In this document: in pieces, positions 10,601-24,064 of the stretch | How positions within the stretch are numbered: position 1 is the stretch's first letter | How the letters are laid out: the number at the start of each line of letters is the position of its first letter | Assembly: GCA_963693285.1 (NCBI GenBank) | Contig: OY848917.1 | Span: 32,933,245 to 32,997,244, forward strand | Length of the DNA stretch: 64,000 bases | Direction: 5' to 3' | DNA from: Xestospongia muta | Taxonomy: Eukaryota > Porifera > Demospongiae > Haplosclerida > Petrosiidae | Notes under the pieces: model-generated | What the model was told of the DNA's origin: nothing | The model's input: only the letters and a program-made list of their open reading frames with translations | Databases searched by the model: none | Position numbers and translations under genes: made by a program

Positions 10601-13600
10601 TGACCAGCGAGGTCGTAGAGGACAACATTCCCTATTTCGTGGCTTGTAAAGGTATGTGGCTCAATACCAGCAGTTAGTGGTTCTACTGTCACACATTCAG
10701 TTGTATCAAACGTGTGATTAGCTGGTTTCTTAGCTCGTTCCATGATGACAGCAGTAAGAGAACTTTTCCCTGAAGCAGTGTTGCCACACATAAAGACTTT
10801 ACCATAGGATTCTACAGGAAAGTCAGCTTGACTTTGTAGAAATGGCTCAAATATTTTTAAAATTTCAAAACGATTCTTGTGATCTCGAGGAACAAGTTCC
10901 ATAGGTGCTTGTTCATGATTATTCTTGGACATTGGATCCACTCGCCCAGATGATATGAGAAACTTGATAGCATCAACTGAACCTTTAGAACAAGCATCGT
11001 GAAGTGGTGTGTTTCCACTCTAAGAGATAAAGAATAGCATTAAAAGTCTACAGTATTGTTGGCTTTACGCTTAAAATGATAGATGGTAATAAATGAGAAA
11101 ATATTATTAAAATTACATCTGTTGACTTCAAAATGCATGGCCTAGTTGGATAAAGATAGTAAATGATAAGCCAGTAAAACATTCTTATATTACATTAATA
11201 TATGTACAAGTAATTAAATGATCATCTTTTAAAGCAGTCTTTAGTTTTTTTAGACTTAAGCCTAAGTTCCATGATTTTCATTACAGTACCAATATACCTT
11301 TATAAATTTTGAAACAACTATTCTCTGTTACAAGTTTAAACAAAGTATAAATGGACTAAATTCAATATTTATAATACAAACATGCACTAATATTCCACTC
11401 TACTTAATTCTAATTTATAACAAACCAGTTACAAAGTCAAAGAAAGTATGTTTTTAGAGCATGTACAAAAGGATATTAACATAGTTCAGTTTAAAATATA
11501 TACTTACTCTGTTCTTAATATCAATCTGAACAGAATGATTCATAATTGCCTTAATAAGGTCAACATTGTTATTGTAGGCTGCATTGTGTATAGCGGTGTC
11601 ATCATCCTAAGAATACAAAGACAGTGTAATAAATTATTTCCTATTATGTAATAATGATGCTATTATAGTAGATTAATGTATATGTTTTACATATTCATAA
11701 GATATATATGTATGTGATGTAAATACAGTATACATGTAAACACAATATGTTGTAAAACAGAAACTAAAATGTGTGATTTTCTGTAAAGTTTCCTCTCAAT
11801 ATTTTAATAATCAAAGATATATGTAAAGAGGATAACTCACATCATTCTTAATATCAAAGGAACAATCACTCTCGATCAGAAGAAGTGCAATATTAGTATG
11901 TTTTTTCTTAGTAGCCACAAAGAGTGCAGTCTCTCCAACCTAATAAATGTATGACATAAAGAGAATAAACAGATGTACACTGTACATGTATTTAGAAATT
12001 TGTTGATAAGGTGGAAAGATTTGGCTGTCAACTAAATAGACATTAGCTTGCTAGATTATAGATATCCAAACACACAAACTACTAAGTGGTTTTGTTAATC
12101 AGTACTACAGCCCTATATTAACTCACATAATTCTTAATATCAACAGAACAGCCACTCTCGATCAGAAGAAGTGCAATATCAGTATGGTTATTCTTAGCAG
12201 CTACATAGAGTGCAGTCTCTCCATCCTAATAAATGTATGACATAAAGAGAATAAACAGATGTACACTGTACATGTATTTATGTACGTGTATTCATAAATT
12301 TATCATTGTTTGCTTGTTACACAAGATTGTGTCCAATATGTTCTTTGAATATATTTTATTAAATGAAACTAATAATTATCGAATGATTGTATATATTCAA
12401 TATGGTGAGTGACACATATATTTACAGAAGCCAATAGAAACAGTGTTTTTTAAAGTCCCCTGATATTTATAAAATGGGTAGAGAGGCTACAGTGTCATAG
12501 CTAGAGAAATAACTACAAACACAGACAATAGTATGAGCTAGTACAGAAATAAAGACAAGATCATATTTTATATTTATCATGTAAATATATTACAAAGTAA
12601 CAAGTAGAAATATTTAAGGGACAATCAGAGAGAGTGTTGGATAACTATTGCTTAACCATAGGACATATCTCCATCTTATTACATTAACCTCTCCAAATAA
12701 CATGTTAATCATATCTATTTGATATATCCAAATAAAGTAATAATGTAAAGATACAGAACTACTCACATATATTAGCATATATATGTACATCAACCATTAA
12801 AGACACACATAGGGTTGGAAGCTAGTGAGTTACAGGATAGAATAATAAGTAAAACAGATGTGAGGATTTCCATTAATAATATTTCTTTTCTAAGGTTACA
12901 GTAATATTTCTGACTTTTTGTTTAGACATCTAGTGTTAACAAAATACTATGGTAATCACTAATGTTGCTAGAAAAGTCAATCACTATGTCGAACACAATA
13001 AAATATATGCACAAAGAAGTCAAGAGACCAGAACATTGAGCAGAGATGACTAAAGCAATTAACAGACCTTTGATAATATATTATATATTATGAAAGTTAA
13101 ATTTAACTATATCTGTTGTTATATAATTGAAATAAACCACTTGTCTGCCCAATAGCTTGATGCTGGCATAGTCACATCAAGAAACTAGCCTCATCCTCAG
13201 ACTACTACTATACAAAGTATAAAAGCTGCTATATAATTGTTGAACAATATATAATTAAAATATATTTCGTTAACATTTTTCTAATTAACGTTTATTATAG
13301 TTAGTTATAGCAGCAAAGCTTCTACATTCTAGTACTTTTCATTTGCTATTGTGTAGCAATGACCTACTACTACATTAGATATACTTTTATTTCACATATT
13401 GATATGATGTATATGTACTCTATGTGCTTGATGTTTATTGAGCTAGCCCCTCCATCACATACTCTCATCTCCAAACTACTACACATCATGCCAAAAGGTA
13501 GTCTTGTATTATTAACAGGTTTTTTCCGAGGACAGTGTATTTCGTAAATGAAGCTAAAATTTGCATTCACGAATGAAAATTTCACAAATTTGTTACACAT

Positions 13601-16600
13601 TCTATATACTATAGTCATGCTCCCTAAAATTTAATGATATAGAGATTTAGAAGACCACATGAACTATGCATGTGAACAGTCATGTTAGCTTCACCAGTGA
13701 GTAATACTATGTAGAGATTTCTAATAAACTCATGCGTTCGTGACCATCACTCCTTTTTGAAAAATCGTAGTGAGTTTGTAACTCCCATCTCAGATGCTCA
13801 CTTCGCTACTTTAGCTTTTTATCATCTGAATACTTTCCGTATTAAATGACCTCTTGTAGATCCAAGGTTTTCATCATTAAGTATGTTCTGAACTTTTCTA
13901 TTAGCCTAAACTATACTAGAAGACAGCACTCGTTCTGATAGAATCCATTATGTTTAGGTAAAATGCTAGATTTCTTGAAATACTTCAGTAACGCCATGTT
14001 TGTATTGATCCACGTGCCACAAGTGGGTTGTATCATAGATTATTAATACTACATTACGTATTCTTAATAATCTATGGTTTAACTGTATAGGATTTTTTTG
14101 TGTCAGTTATTTTCACAAATTTTCCTAAATTCTGCAAAATATGCCCCCCTTGAAAAAAACCTGTTATACAGTATCTTTCCTTATTTTTTGGGACAGAAAA
14201 TGGAGTGTAAATTGGTATCATAACATCTAATGAAATCACCAATTTAACGTTTGGCTTATCAATGTGATTAATATCACATGGCACTGAAGCTAGAATTATT
14301 CTATTGAAAAATGAGGATCAACATTCTTTTGCAAGATTTAAGATTTAATTCCTATCTAAGGAAAAAACAAATAAAACATAAGACTACTTTCACTGCAAAT
14401 GGTTGAGAGTGCCACAAAGATTTACAGAAACCTTAGCTACTTTACAACTTTATGCTAATACCCAATGTTTGCTAACATGAATATCACTTTGACATTATTA
14501 AGATTCTACTTGTAGGACTCTAAGCTTAATGAAATAATCCTAATGTCATTTTCTTTTGTAGATAAAAAATCTTGTATTCAATTTCAAGAACAGAAAATGT
14601 TTAATGTAAAAGAAAACAAGTCATGTATGATTCCTCTGATGTGCTAAATGTAATAATAATTTATAAACATTGTCATACTGTCCTACTAGTCTCATTCACA
14701 GACTAACTCAATTCAAATTTTGCCCAAAAATATTCATACTATCATATGACATTTAAAGCTACATATTTTTAGACTATTTAGGAAACATGTCAATAAGGAG
14801 GAAATGCTAGCTTGTTAAAATAAATGTATGGATATTAAAACTAAGTTTCTTTGTTAAACAGTACTTACAGAGAAAATTGTTCTAATTTCAAAGAACTAGT
14901 AAGTCTACCAGTATATTATATTATAGCATGTTTACTAAGTAGTGTCTCAGATCTGGAGTGTTGATTCTCCAAACAGTCTATAGTCCAGACAAACATAACT
15001 ACTGAGCACTATCAATGTACAAAAGTGATGAGGTTCACTAATTTTGTTAAATCTTTAGGAAAATTATGATTACTTTAGAAACTGCATATAAAATCACAAT
15101 GCAAAAATGTAATTTGCTGAACATTTGAAAGTTTTATTTTAACTAACAGGTACATTAACATAGTACACACCTTATTAGCAATGTCAATATTGGCTTGTTT
15201 AGTAAGTGATACTCTAACACCTTCTAAATCACCTTTTTTTGCAGATTTGAGTAGTAAAGTGTCCTATAGAAGAGACATGATTTATGTCCACACAACATAA
15301 CATAGTACCGATACAATATAATTCACTGATCATTATATTACATCATACATTATATGTAACTGATTAATGAGTTATATTATATAACTAAACAATAGTGTTA
15401 TCATTACTAATAGAGAATTTAATATTACTCTGATTGATTTATGTTGACATTGTTAGCTTTGTCTTCTATCAATAATGTTAGTTTATTCAACTTTTATTTC
15501 TAATAAAATATCACATTTCACTTACAACTTTCACTGCCTCCAAATTACTAGCTCCTGATTCAATTAATAAATTGACAATGTTATCTTTACCTCTCCAGTA
15601 GGCAGCATGTAGAGGTGTTCTGCCATACTAAATATAAAATACACTGTGTTAATTAAGACATATTAAGTGAGACTGTACAAATGTCACACACTATGTCTTG
15701 TCATATACTATAATTATTTTCCTGTTTACTGGATAATTCAAACATACATGTAAGTATTCAAAGTTTCTACCAAGTTGTAGGAGCTGTTTTACTAAACATA
15801 TTGAATACAATAACATTATTTGTTTATGTAGTATATTTGTCAAATCAAACAATAAATTATAAGCTCAATTCAAAGTTGAAGGTCTACTGTTTGTTTAGAA
15901 ATCACAGTTTATAATCTGACGAAATTGTTGAATTCTCAATATAAAATTTTTGTGCACTTTAGAAAACAAAAAGTACATTGAAATAAAAGATCCTTTAATA
16001 TTTACTTATTGACTGCTAGCTCATATATTTTACTTATAGTAGTAATTATAAAAGATGTTTAAAACTTTATTGATCTATGATTACAACAATTGCTGAGTAA
16101 TGAGAATACATAAAGAACATCTTTTGTTAATTTCCTGCGTGACTAAAGTAGCTTCATTAAATTCTGTTGTATTACATAACTTAACATGAATACATGATAT
16201 GTCACTGACCTTGTCTGGAACATCCACTTGAACACCATGGTCTAGTAATGCTTGTACTACTTTATTATGACCATTGGAACATGCTATGTACAATGGAGTC
16301 TGGCCAGTCTGAACAAGATATAATATTTATATCATATATTAGTACAAACTACAATGTATATAATAAAAGTAATAAAGTACTTAATTACATTTTAAGATCA
16401 ATGCAAAGTCCACAACAAACATGGACGGATTCTGCCATTAGTTCCTAGACTTATTAAATGATAATAGCTATATATCTAGGGTTTTTCTTTCAAACAACTA
16501 AAGCATACAGTGTATGTCTTAAACAGAGTATATCTCCATTACAAGATCCTTTACAATATTTATTTTAATTCTTTACTCAAAGAACTAGCTCCTATTGGAT

Positions 16601-19600
16601 CATGATTAATAGGTGTGTCAAACTTTGATGCTAGTAAATCCATTCACAATCATTAAGGCTTTAAAAAGCTAAAAATATGCATGGGTAATCTTGTTATAAA
16701 GTGACTCAGAAAGGCTGAAAACTCACAGAAATAAACAACTGTTAGAGTTTTGTATTTCTTGTTAGATAAGGCTCAATAGTAAGGGTTTAGGGTTATCCTA
16801 ATGCCTGGGATTTATTTGACTCACAGTATTTTTAAAACTAGGGAGGTTCATGGCAGGGTTAGGGCTGATTACAAACCCATGATTATAATTATGATTATGA
16901 TTACAACTTGATTATTGGGAGGGGATTATGATTATGATTACATGTAGAAATATCTGATTATGATTATGATTACGATTACAACCTCATGATTATGATTACA
17001 ATTATGATTATTGTCTTACGAATCACAAAGCTTATTACAACGTATAACAATTAGCTTTCAAACAGTTCATCTGTTAAACAACACCTTTCCAGCCTGAATA
17101 TTTTTCTAGCAATGGAAAAACGTCTCTCAACTAGTCCATTGGATGCTGATGTTTGTAAATATTGGCAAGCCAGCATGGACTTGACGTAATTGCGGAATGT
17201 CAAGCACTAACATTATCAGATGATAGTTATGATTTTTCAAGGCATGATTATGATTACAATTACGATTACACCAAAATATGTAATCAATTACAATCGATTA
17301 CCATTACAATCGTAATCAGCCCCAACCTTGGTTCAAGGTAGGTGTTAATACAGAACTTATAATACCTCTCCTTGATAATGAATATGATTTATTACAAGGT
17401 TATATGTTGTATCAATATTCCATGATTGAAATCATAGCTCAACAATGACAATACATAGACATCATTTTTGTTAATTTCCTGTGTGACTAAATTTGCTTCA
17501 TTAACTTCTGTTTTGTTACATAACTTAACATGGAGTACATGATATGTCACTGACCCTGTTTTCAATATCCACTTGAACACTATGGTTTAGTAATGTTTGT
17601 ACTACTTTATCATGACCATTGGAACATGCCTTGAACAATGGAGTCTGGCCATTCTGAACAAGATATAATATTTATATCATATATTAATACAAACTACAAT
17701 GTATATAATAAAAGTAATTAAGTACTTGATTACATTTTAAGATCAATGCAAAGTCCACAACAAACTTAAACGGATTCTGCCATTAGTTCCTAGACTTATT
17801 GAATGATAATAGCTATATATCAAGGGTTTCCTTTCAAACAACTAAAGCATACAGTGTATGTCTTAAACAGAGGATATCTCTCTTTACAGATCCTTTACAA
17901 TATTTACTTTAATTCTTCACTCATAGAACTAGCTCCTATTGGATCATGATTAATAGCTATGTCAAACTTTTTTGCTAGTAAATCCATTCACAATCATTAA
18001 GGCTTTAAAAAGGTAAAGAAACATGCATAGGTAATCTTGTTATAAAGTGACTCAGAAAGGCTGAAAACTCAAAGAAAAAACAACTGTTAAAGTTTTGTAT
18101 TTCTTGTCAGATAAGGCTAAATAATTTAAGGATTCGAAGTTACCCTAATACTTGGGATTTATTTGACACACAGTATTTTTAAAACTAGGGAGGTTCAAGG
18201 TAGGCAGAACTTATAATACCTCTCTTTGATAATGAATATGATTTATTACAAGGTTATACGTTATATTGATATTCCATGATTGAAATCATAGCTGAACAAT
18301 GACAATATATACACATCATTTTTGTTAATTTCCTGTGTGACTAAAGTTGCTACATTAACATCTGTTTTGTTGCATAACTTAACATGGAATACATGATATG
18401 TCACTGACCCTGTTTTGAATATCCACTTGAACACCATGGCTTAGTAATGTTTGTACTACTTTATCATGACCATTAGAACATGCTATGAACAATGGAGTCT
18501 GGCCAGTGTGAACAAGATATAATATTTATATCATATATTAGTACAAACTACAATGTATATAATAAAAGTAATTAAGTACTTAATTACATTTTAAGATCAA
18601 TGCAAAGTCCACAACAAAACTTGGACAGATTCTGCCATTAGTTTCTAGACATATTAAATGATAATAGTTATATATCAAGGGTTTTCTTTCAAACGACTAA
18701 AGCATACAGTGTATGTCTTAAACAGAGGATATCTCCCTTAACAGATCCTTTACAATATTTACTTTAATTCTTTACTCAAAGGACTAGCTCCTATTGGATC
18801 ATGATTAATAGCTGTGTCAAACTTTTTTGCTAGTAAATCCATTCACAATCATTAAGTCTTTAAAAAGGTAAAGAAATATGCATAGGTAATCTTGTTATAA
18901 AGTGACTCAGAAAAGCTGAAAACTCAAAGAAAAAACAACTGTTAAAGTTTTGTATTTCTTGTCAGATAAGGCTATATAATTTAAGGATTCGAAGTTACCC
19001 TAATACTTGGGATTTATTTGACACACAGTATTTTTAAAACTAGGGAGGTTCAAGGTAGGCAGAACTTATAATACCTCTCCTTGATAATGAATATGATTTA
19101 TTACAAGGTTATACGTTATATTGATATTCCTTGATTGAAATCATAGCTGAACAATGACAATATATACACATCATTTTTGTTAATTTCCTGTGTGACTAAA
19201 GTTGCTTCATTAACATCTGTTTTGTTATATAACTTAACATGGAATACATGATATGTCACTGACCCAGTCTTGAATATCCACTTGAACACCATGGCTTAGT
19301 AATGTTTGTACTACTTTATCATGACCATTGGAACATGCTATGTACAATGGAGTCTGGCCAGTCTGAACAAGATATAATATTTATATCATATATTAGTACA
19401 AACTACAATGTATATAATAAAAGTAATTAAGTACTTAATTACATTTTAAGATCAATGCAAAGTCCACAACAAAACTTGGACAGATTCTGCCATTAGTTTC
19501 TAGACTTATTAAATGGTAATAGCTATATATCAAGGGTTTTCTTTCAAACGACTAAAGCATACAGTGTATGTCTTAAATAGAGTATATCTCCCTTAACAGA

Positions 19601-22600
19601 TCCTTTACAATATTTACTTTAATTCTTTACTCAAAGGACTAGCTCCTATTGGATCATGATTAATAGCTGTGTCAAACTTTTTTGTTAGTAAATCCATTCA
19701 TAATCATTAAGGCTAAAAGGTAAAGAAATATGCATAGGTAATCTTGTTATAAAGTGACTCAGAAAGGCTGAAAACTCAAAGAAAAAACAACTGTTAAAGT
19801 TTTGTATTTCTTGTCAGATAAGGCTAAATAATTTAAGGATTCGAAGTTACCCTAATACTTGGGATTTATTTGACTCACAGTTTTTTTAAAACTAGGGAGG
19901 TTCAAGGCAGGCAGAACTTATAATACCTCTCTTTGATAATGAATATGATTTATTACAAGGTTATACGTTATATTGATATTCCATGATTGAAATCATAGCT
20001 GAACAATGACAATATATACACATCATTTTTGTTAATTTCTTGTGTGACTAAAGTTGCTTCATTAACTTCTGTTTTGTTACATAACTTAACATGGAATACA
20101 TGATATGTCACTGACCCTGTCTTTAATATCCACTTGAACACCATGGCTTAGTAATGTTTGCACTACTTTATCATGACCATTGGAACATGCTTTGAACAAT
20201 GGAGTCTGGCCAGTCTGAACAAGATATAATATTTATATCATATATTAGTACAAACTACAATGTATATAATAAAAGTAATTAAGTACTTAATTACATTTTA
20301 AGATCAATGCAAAGTCCACAACAAAACTTGGACAGATTCTGCCATTAGTTTCTAGACATATTAAATGATAATAGTTATATATCAAGGGTTTTCTTTCAAA
20401 CGACTAAAGCATACAGTGTATGTCTTAAACAGAGTATATCTCCCTTAACAGATCCTTTACAATATTTACTTTAATTCTTTACTCAAAGGACTAGCTCCTA
20501 TTGGATCATGATTAATAGCTATGTCAAACTTTTTTGCTAGTAAATCCAGTCACAATCATTAAGTCTTTAAAAAGGTAAAGAAATATGCTTAGGTAATCTC
20601 GTTATAAAGTGACTCAGAAAGGCTGAAAACTCAAAGAAAAAACAACTGTTAAAGTTTTGTATTTCTTGTCAGATAAGGCTAAATAATTTAAGGATTCGAA
20701 GTTACCCTAATACTTGGGATTTATTTGACTCACAGTATTTTTAAAACTAGGGAGGTTCAAGGTAGGCAGAACTTATAATACCTCTCTTTGATAATGATTA
20801 TGATTTATTACAAGGTTATACATCATATTGATATTCCATGATTGAAATCATAGCTGAACAATGACAATATATACACATCATTTTTGTTAAATTCCTGTGT
20901 GATTAAGGTTGCTTCATTAACTTCTGTTTTGTTACATAACTTAACATGGAATACATGATATGTCACTGACCCTGTTTTGAATATCCACTTGAACACCATG
21001 GCTTAGTAATGTTTGTACTACTTTATCATGACCATTGGAACATGCTATGTACAATGGAGTCTGGCCAGTCTGAACAAGATATAATATTTATATCATATAT
21101 TAGTACAAACTACAATGTATATAATAAAAGTAATTAAGTACTTAATTACATTTTAAGATCAATGCAAAGTCCACAACAAAACTTGGACAGATTCTGCCAT
21201 TAGTTTCTAGACATATTAAATGGTAATAGCTATATATCAAGGGTTTTCTTTCAAACGACTAAAGCATACAGCGTATGTCTTAAACAGAGTATATCTCCCT
21301 TAACAGATCCTTTACAATATTTACTTTAATTCTTTACTCAAAGGACTAGCTCCTATTGGATCATGATTAATAGCTATGTCAAACTTTTTTGCTAGTAAAT
21401 CCATTCACAATCATTAAGTCTTTAAAAAGGTAAAGAAATATGCATAGGTAATCTTGTTATAAAGTGACTCAGAAAGGCTGAAAACTCAAAGAAAAAACAA
21501 CTGTTAAAGTTTTGTATTTCTTGTCAGATAAGACTAAATAATTTAAGGATTCGAAGTTACCCTAATACTTGGGATTTATTTGACTCACAGTATTTTTAAA
21601 ACTAGGGAGGTTCAAGGTAGGCAGAACTTATAATACCTCTCCTTGATAATGAATATGATTTATTACAAGGTTATACATCATATTGATATTCCATGATTGA
21701 AATCATAGCTGAACAATGACAATAAGTTAATTTCCTGTGTGACTATTAAAGTAACCTCATTAAATTCTGTTGTTAACACGAATACATGATATGTCCCTGA
21801 TACTGTCTTGAACATCAACTTCAACACCATGGTTTAGTAATGCTTGTACTATTTTATAATGACTAATGGAACATGCTGTGTACAACGGAGTCCAGCCAAA
21901 CTGAAGAAGACATAATATCAATCTCATATACTAGTACAAACTACAATGTATATAATAAATGTAATTAAGTATTTAATTACATGATTAATAGTTGTGTCAA
22001 ACATATTACACTCAAACATATCTCCCTTAACAGAATCTTTACAATATTTACTTTAATTCTTTACTCAAAGAACTAGCTCCTATTGGATCATGATTAATAG
22101 TTGTTTCAAACTGTTCATGTATTCAGTTTTATATTAATGATAAATCCACAAATGTACTTATTGGTTAGTTTATAAGGTAATTATGCTAACTACACTGACC
22201 TAAAATTGTATTATAAAATTAATGCCCACAAAATTTTAATAACAAAGGATTTTCAAAAAAGGGAAAATTTCAACACTTCAATTATTGTACCATTATTACT
22301 ATACATAATGGTACCACCTGTGTAGTTTATAATGACTTAGCTATAGTCATGTGACTTACAACTATTAACCAGTTTAATCATTTATTTAATGTGGTATAAT
22401 GAAGGATAATTATAACATAGATGTCTTTTATAATTTTAAATAATTCAAAAAAAGGTAACTGATAGTTTATATAAATTGTAATTAAATAATTTCGTTTTGT
22501 TTTCTTTAATTTAAATAAAATGAACTATTAATTATTGACAATAGTGGATATATTAAGAAAATGTAACCTAACATTCACAATCATCTGATTAAAATTAAGA

Positions 22601-24064
22601 TATTTGATTGGCTACAAGTCACATGACTATAACTAATGTCTGTACATATTAACTTTAACTTTGTATATTACATTTTAATATATATGTGTCCTGATGTCCA
22701 TACTTTAATATATAACATTATCTATAAATATTCACCTTATTTTGCATATTGGGATCTGCACCAATACCAAGTAAATAACTGATGACATTATTCTGTCCTT
22801 CAGATGCAGCAACATGTAACATGGTATCACCAGTAAACTAAATAAGATGGAAAAAATATCATATAATATAATCAGACTGTATTAAACCTATGCATGTTAC
22901 ATGTATCTTTTACATAATACCATTTGTATATATCAGGTTCATATAACACAGTCACATGTAAATATAGATCTGTTGATCAGATAATTGTGACATCATTTGT
23001 ACTTTAATTCAATGCAGAGTCATTTTGGCTAGGAATGTTAACCCTGTACTATAAACCTAGTTTACTATTACAATGAATATCATTTACAACTGTCTTTCAA
23101 ATAGTGTTATGGTTTCTCTACACTAGAATCTCCAAATAGTGAATACAGTAAGGACAAGTCTTCCTTATAGAGAGAGGTGCCCTTAGTTCAAAGGTTAGAG
23201 CAATATATATATAAGTACATGTGTATTTTATACTTTACTGATATCTTTCATTTCAAATTAACATCTAGATCTAGCTTAAGTAAGGTGCATTAAAAAAGAA
23301 ATTGTCAAAAATCTTTTGTTATGTCATAGACTGTATATAGTAAGTGCAGACGGACTACATTAGACACACCCATTATTGTAATGGTTTAATTTAATGTGGT
23401 AGAAATTTCCAGAGTAAGAAAAAAGTCTGTTGTTCAAAAATGAAGGTGTGTCTGCATTTCAGAAGGTGCAATTCTGTTGCAGTCAATGGAAGGTCAGTCT
23501 ATGCATACCAAAGTAATTGTCCATTGGTATCCACTATTGGGAACATCCATTATTGGAGATTCACTATATTTCCATGTATAGTATACTACCAAGTAAGTTG
23601 TTATAAATTGAGCACTTATTAGTTTGAATTCATGTCTTTAAGGTCTCTACATATTATATGACATGTACTCACATGATGTTTAGCATTAATTATAAAATGA
23701 AGAGAGCCATTTTTTTTGGCTCTCTTTATTACATTACAATCACCTCTACCAGCTGCATCATAAAGAGACAACATCTATTGTAAAGAGAGAGAGACACACG
23801 TTCATTATACATAAAATAATTGATAGTAGTATGTTTTAGAAATGTATCAGAGATATAATATTAATACATATGTAATAAATACATGTATTCATGTATATAA
23901 TGGACATGACATCCATAGGTGTGTCAATGACCTTTCAGACAATACCTTAGACTACAGTCATAGAGTAATATATCCTAGGATCAGTAAATGGTTGATATTA
24001 TTAATAAAACATATATATTTATTTGTCTGCAGTCACTTACAAGTTTTTTAGTTGGCACAGTCAT
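7642..24064 (-). CDS. Ankyrin / Roc-COR GTPase / death-domain membrane protein (DAPK-like, no kinase)
   Basis: Reassembled from splice sites; every junction keeps phase. Exons: 24064-24041, 23774-23673, 22837-22736, 21069-20971, 20214-20116, 19362-19264, 18507-18409, 17653-17555, 16308-16210, 15627-15526, 15263-15171, 12225-12127, 11939-11841, 11606-11508, 11019-8962, 8850-8775, 8724-8677, 8574-8557, 8323-7982, 7736-7642. Total 3951 nt, about 1316 residues. Residues 9 to about 490 are ankyrin repeats (GxTPLxxAxxxG), one per exon. The 2058-bp exon carries the last repeat, then Roc: P-loop GNTASGKSS (517-525), DLAG (574-577), and SRFD (644-647) in place of NKxD. A COR-like helical region follows. 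A death domain lies at about 1190-1262 (WKEIGEAL, TWRNLIDVI). A hydrophobic helix (FILILGAICVVVLAYFMYTL) ends the protein. Ankyrin-Roc-COR-death domain is the DAPK order, but no kinase exons are seen. In-frame stops precede the ATG at 24064. The 18-nt exon and the 18409 exon (damaged acceptor) are the weakest parts. A signalling or cell-death role is inferred from the domains. Confidence 0.8.
11841..12285 (-). repeat. Tandem duplicate of ankyrin exon plus intron
   Basis: Exons 11939-11841 and 12225-12127 encode near-identical ankyrin repeats (GETALFVATKKKHTNIALLL versus GETALYVAAKNNHTDIALLL). The introns upstream of each share about 55 bp (from TAATAAATGTATGACATAAA to the ACATGTATTTA run). 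This is an exon-plus-intron duplication of about 286 bp, independent of the larger array at 16-22 kb. Confidence 0.85.
13515..14164. mobile_element. MITE-like element with ACAGGTTTTTT termini in an intron
   Basis: A 650-bp segment in the 2.9-kb intron between exons 15171 and 12225. It begins ACAGGTTTTTTCC and ends with the inverse GAAAAAAACCTGT, and TA lies immediately outside both ends. Sub-terminal sequences (AAAATTTGTGAAA-like) are also inverted. Near the right side an imperfect palindrome lies at about 14033-14077 (ATAGATTATTAA with TTAATAATCTAT). No transposase is encoded. TA flanks and short TIRs suggest a Tc1/mariner-type nonautonomous element. Confidence 0.6.
16854..17330. mobile_element. 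hAT nonautonomous element with 8-bp target duplication
   Basis: The termini CAGGGTTAGGGCTGATTAC and (inverted) CAAGGTTGGGGCTGATTAC are flanked by GTTCATGG (16846-16853) and GTTCAAGG (17331-17338). This is the 8-bp duplication expected of hAT. The same intron position in other units carries a single GTTCAAGG, an in-locus empty site. Inside are GATTAT/GATTAC repeats and, on the minus strand around 17060-17150, a dimerisation-region remnant (SNGLVERRFSIARKIFRLER). It sits in only one unit, so it inserted after that unit had formed. Confidence 0.88.
21804..21900 (-). pseudogene. Degenerate ankyrin exon at the upstream end of the array
   Basis: Encodes FGWTPLYTACSISHYKIVQA and ends VQDS. At the usual donor position other units read AGGGTCAGT or AAGGTCAGT, but here the sequence is AGTATCAGG, so the in-phase GT is gone. 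The nearest GT would give a 97-nt, out-of-frame exon. I left it out of the gene model as probably skipped. Confidence 0.6.

Larger units (their letters stand above)
16081..21950 (-). repeat. Tandem array of about 853-bp units, each with one ankyrin exon
   Basis: Exon 3' ends fall at 16210, 17555, 18409, 19264, 20116 and 20971, with a degenerate unit at about 21804. Spacings are 1345, 854, 855, 852, 855 and about 833; the first is enlarged by a 477-bp insertion. Each unit is a 99-bp phase-0 exon encoding a TGQTPLFIACSNGHDKVVQT-type ankyrin repeat plus about 755 bp of near-identical intron. Adding or losing a unit keeps the frame, so repeat number can vary without damage. Intron similarity as high as exon similarity means recent amplification or continuing homogenisation. 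Confidence 0.93.

Noticed and set aside
14033..14077. Palindrome as a transcription terminator or origin
   Set aside because: Better explained as the internal hairpin of the 13515-14164 element; no other support.
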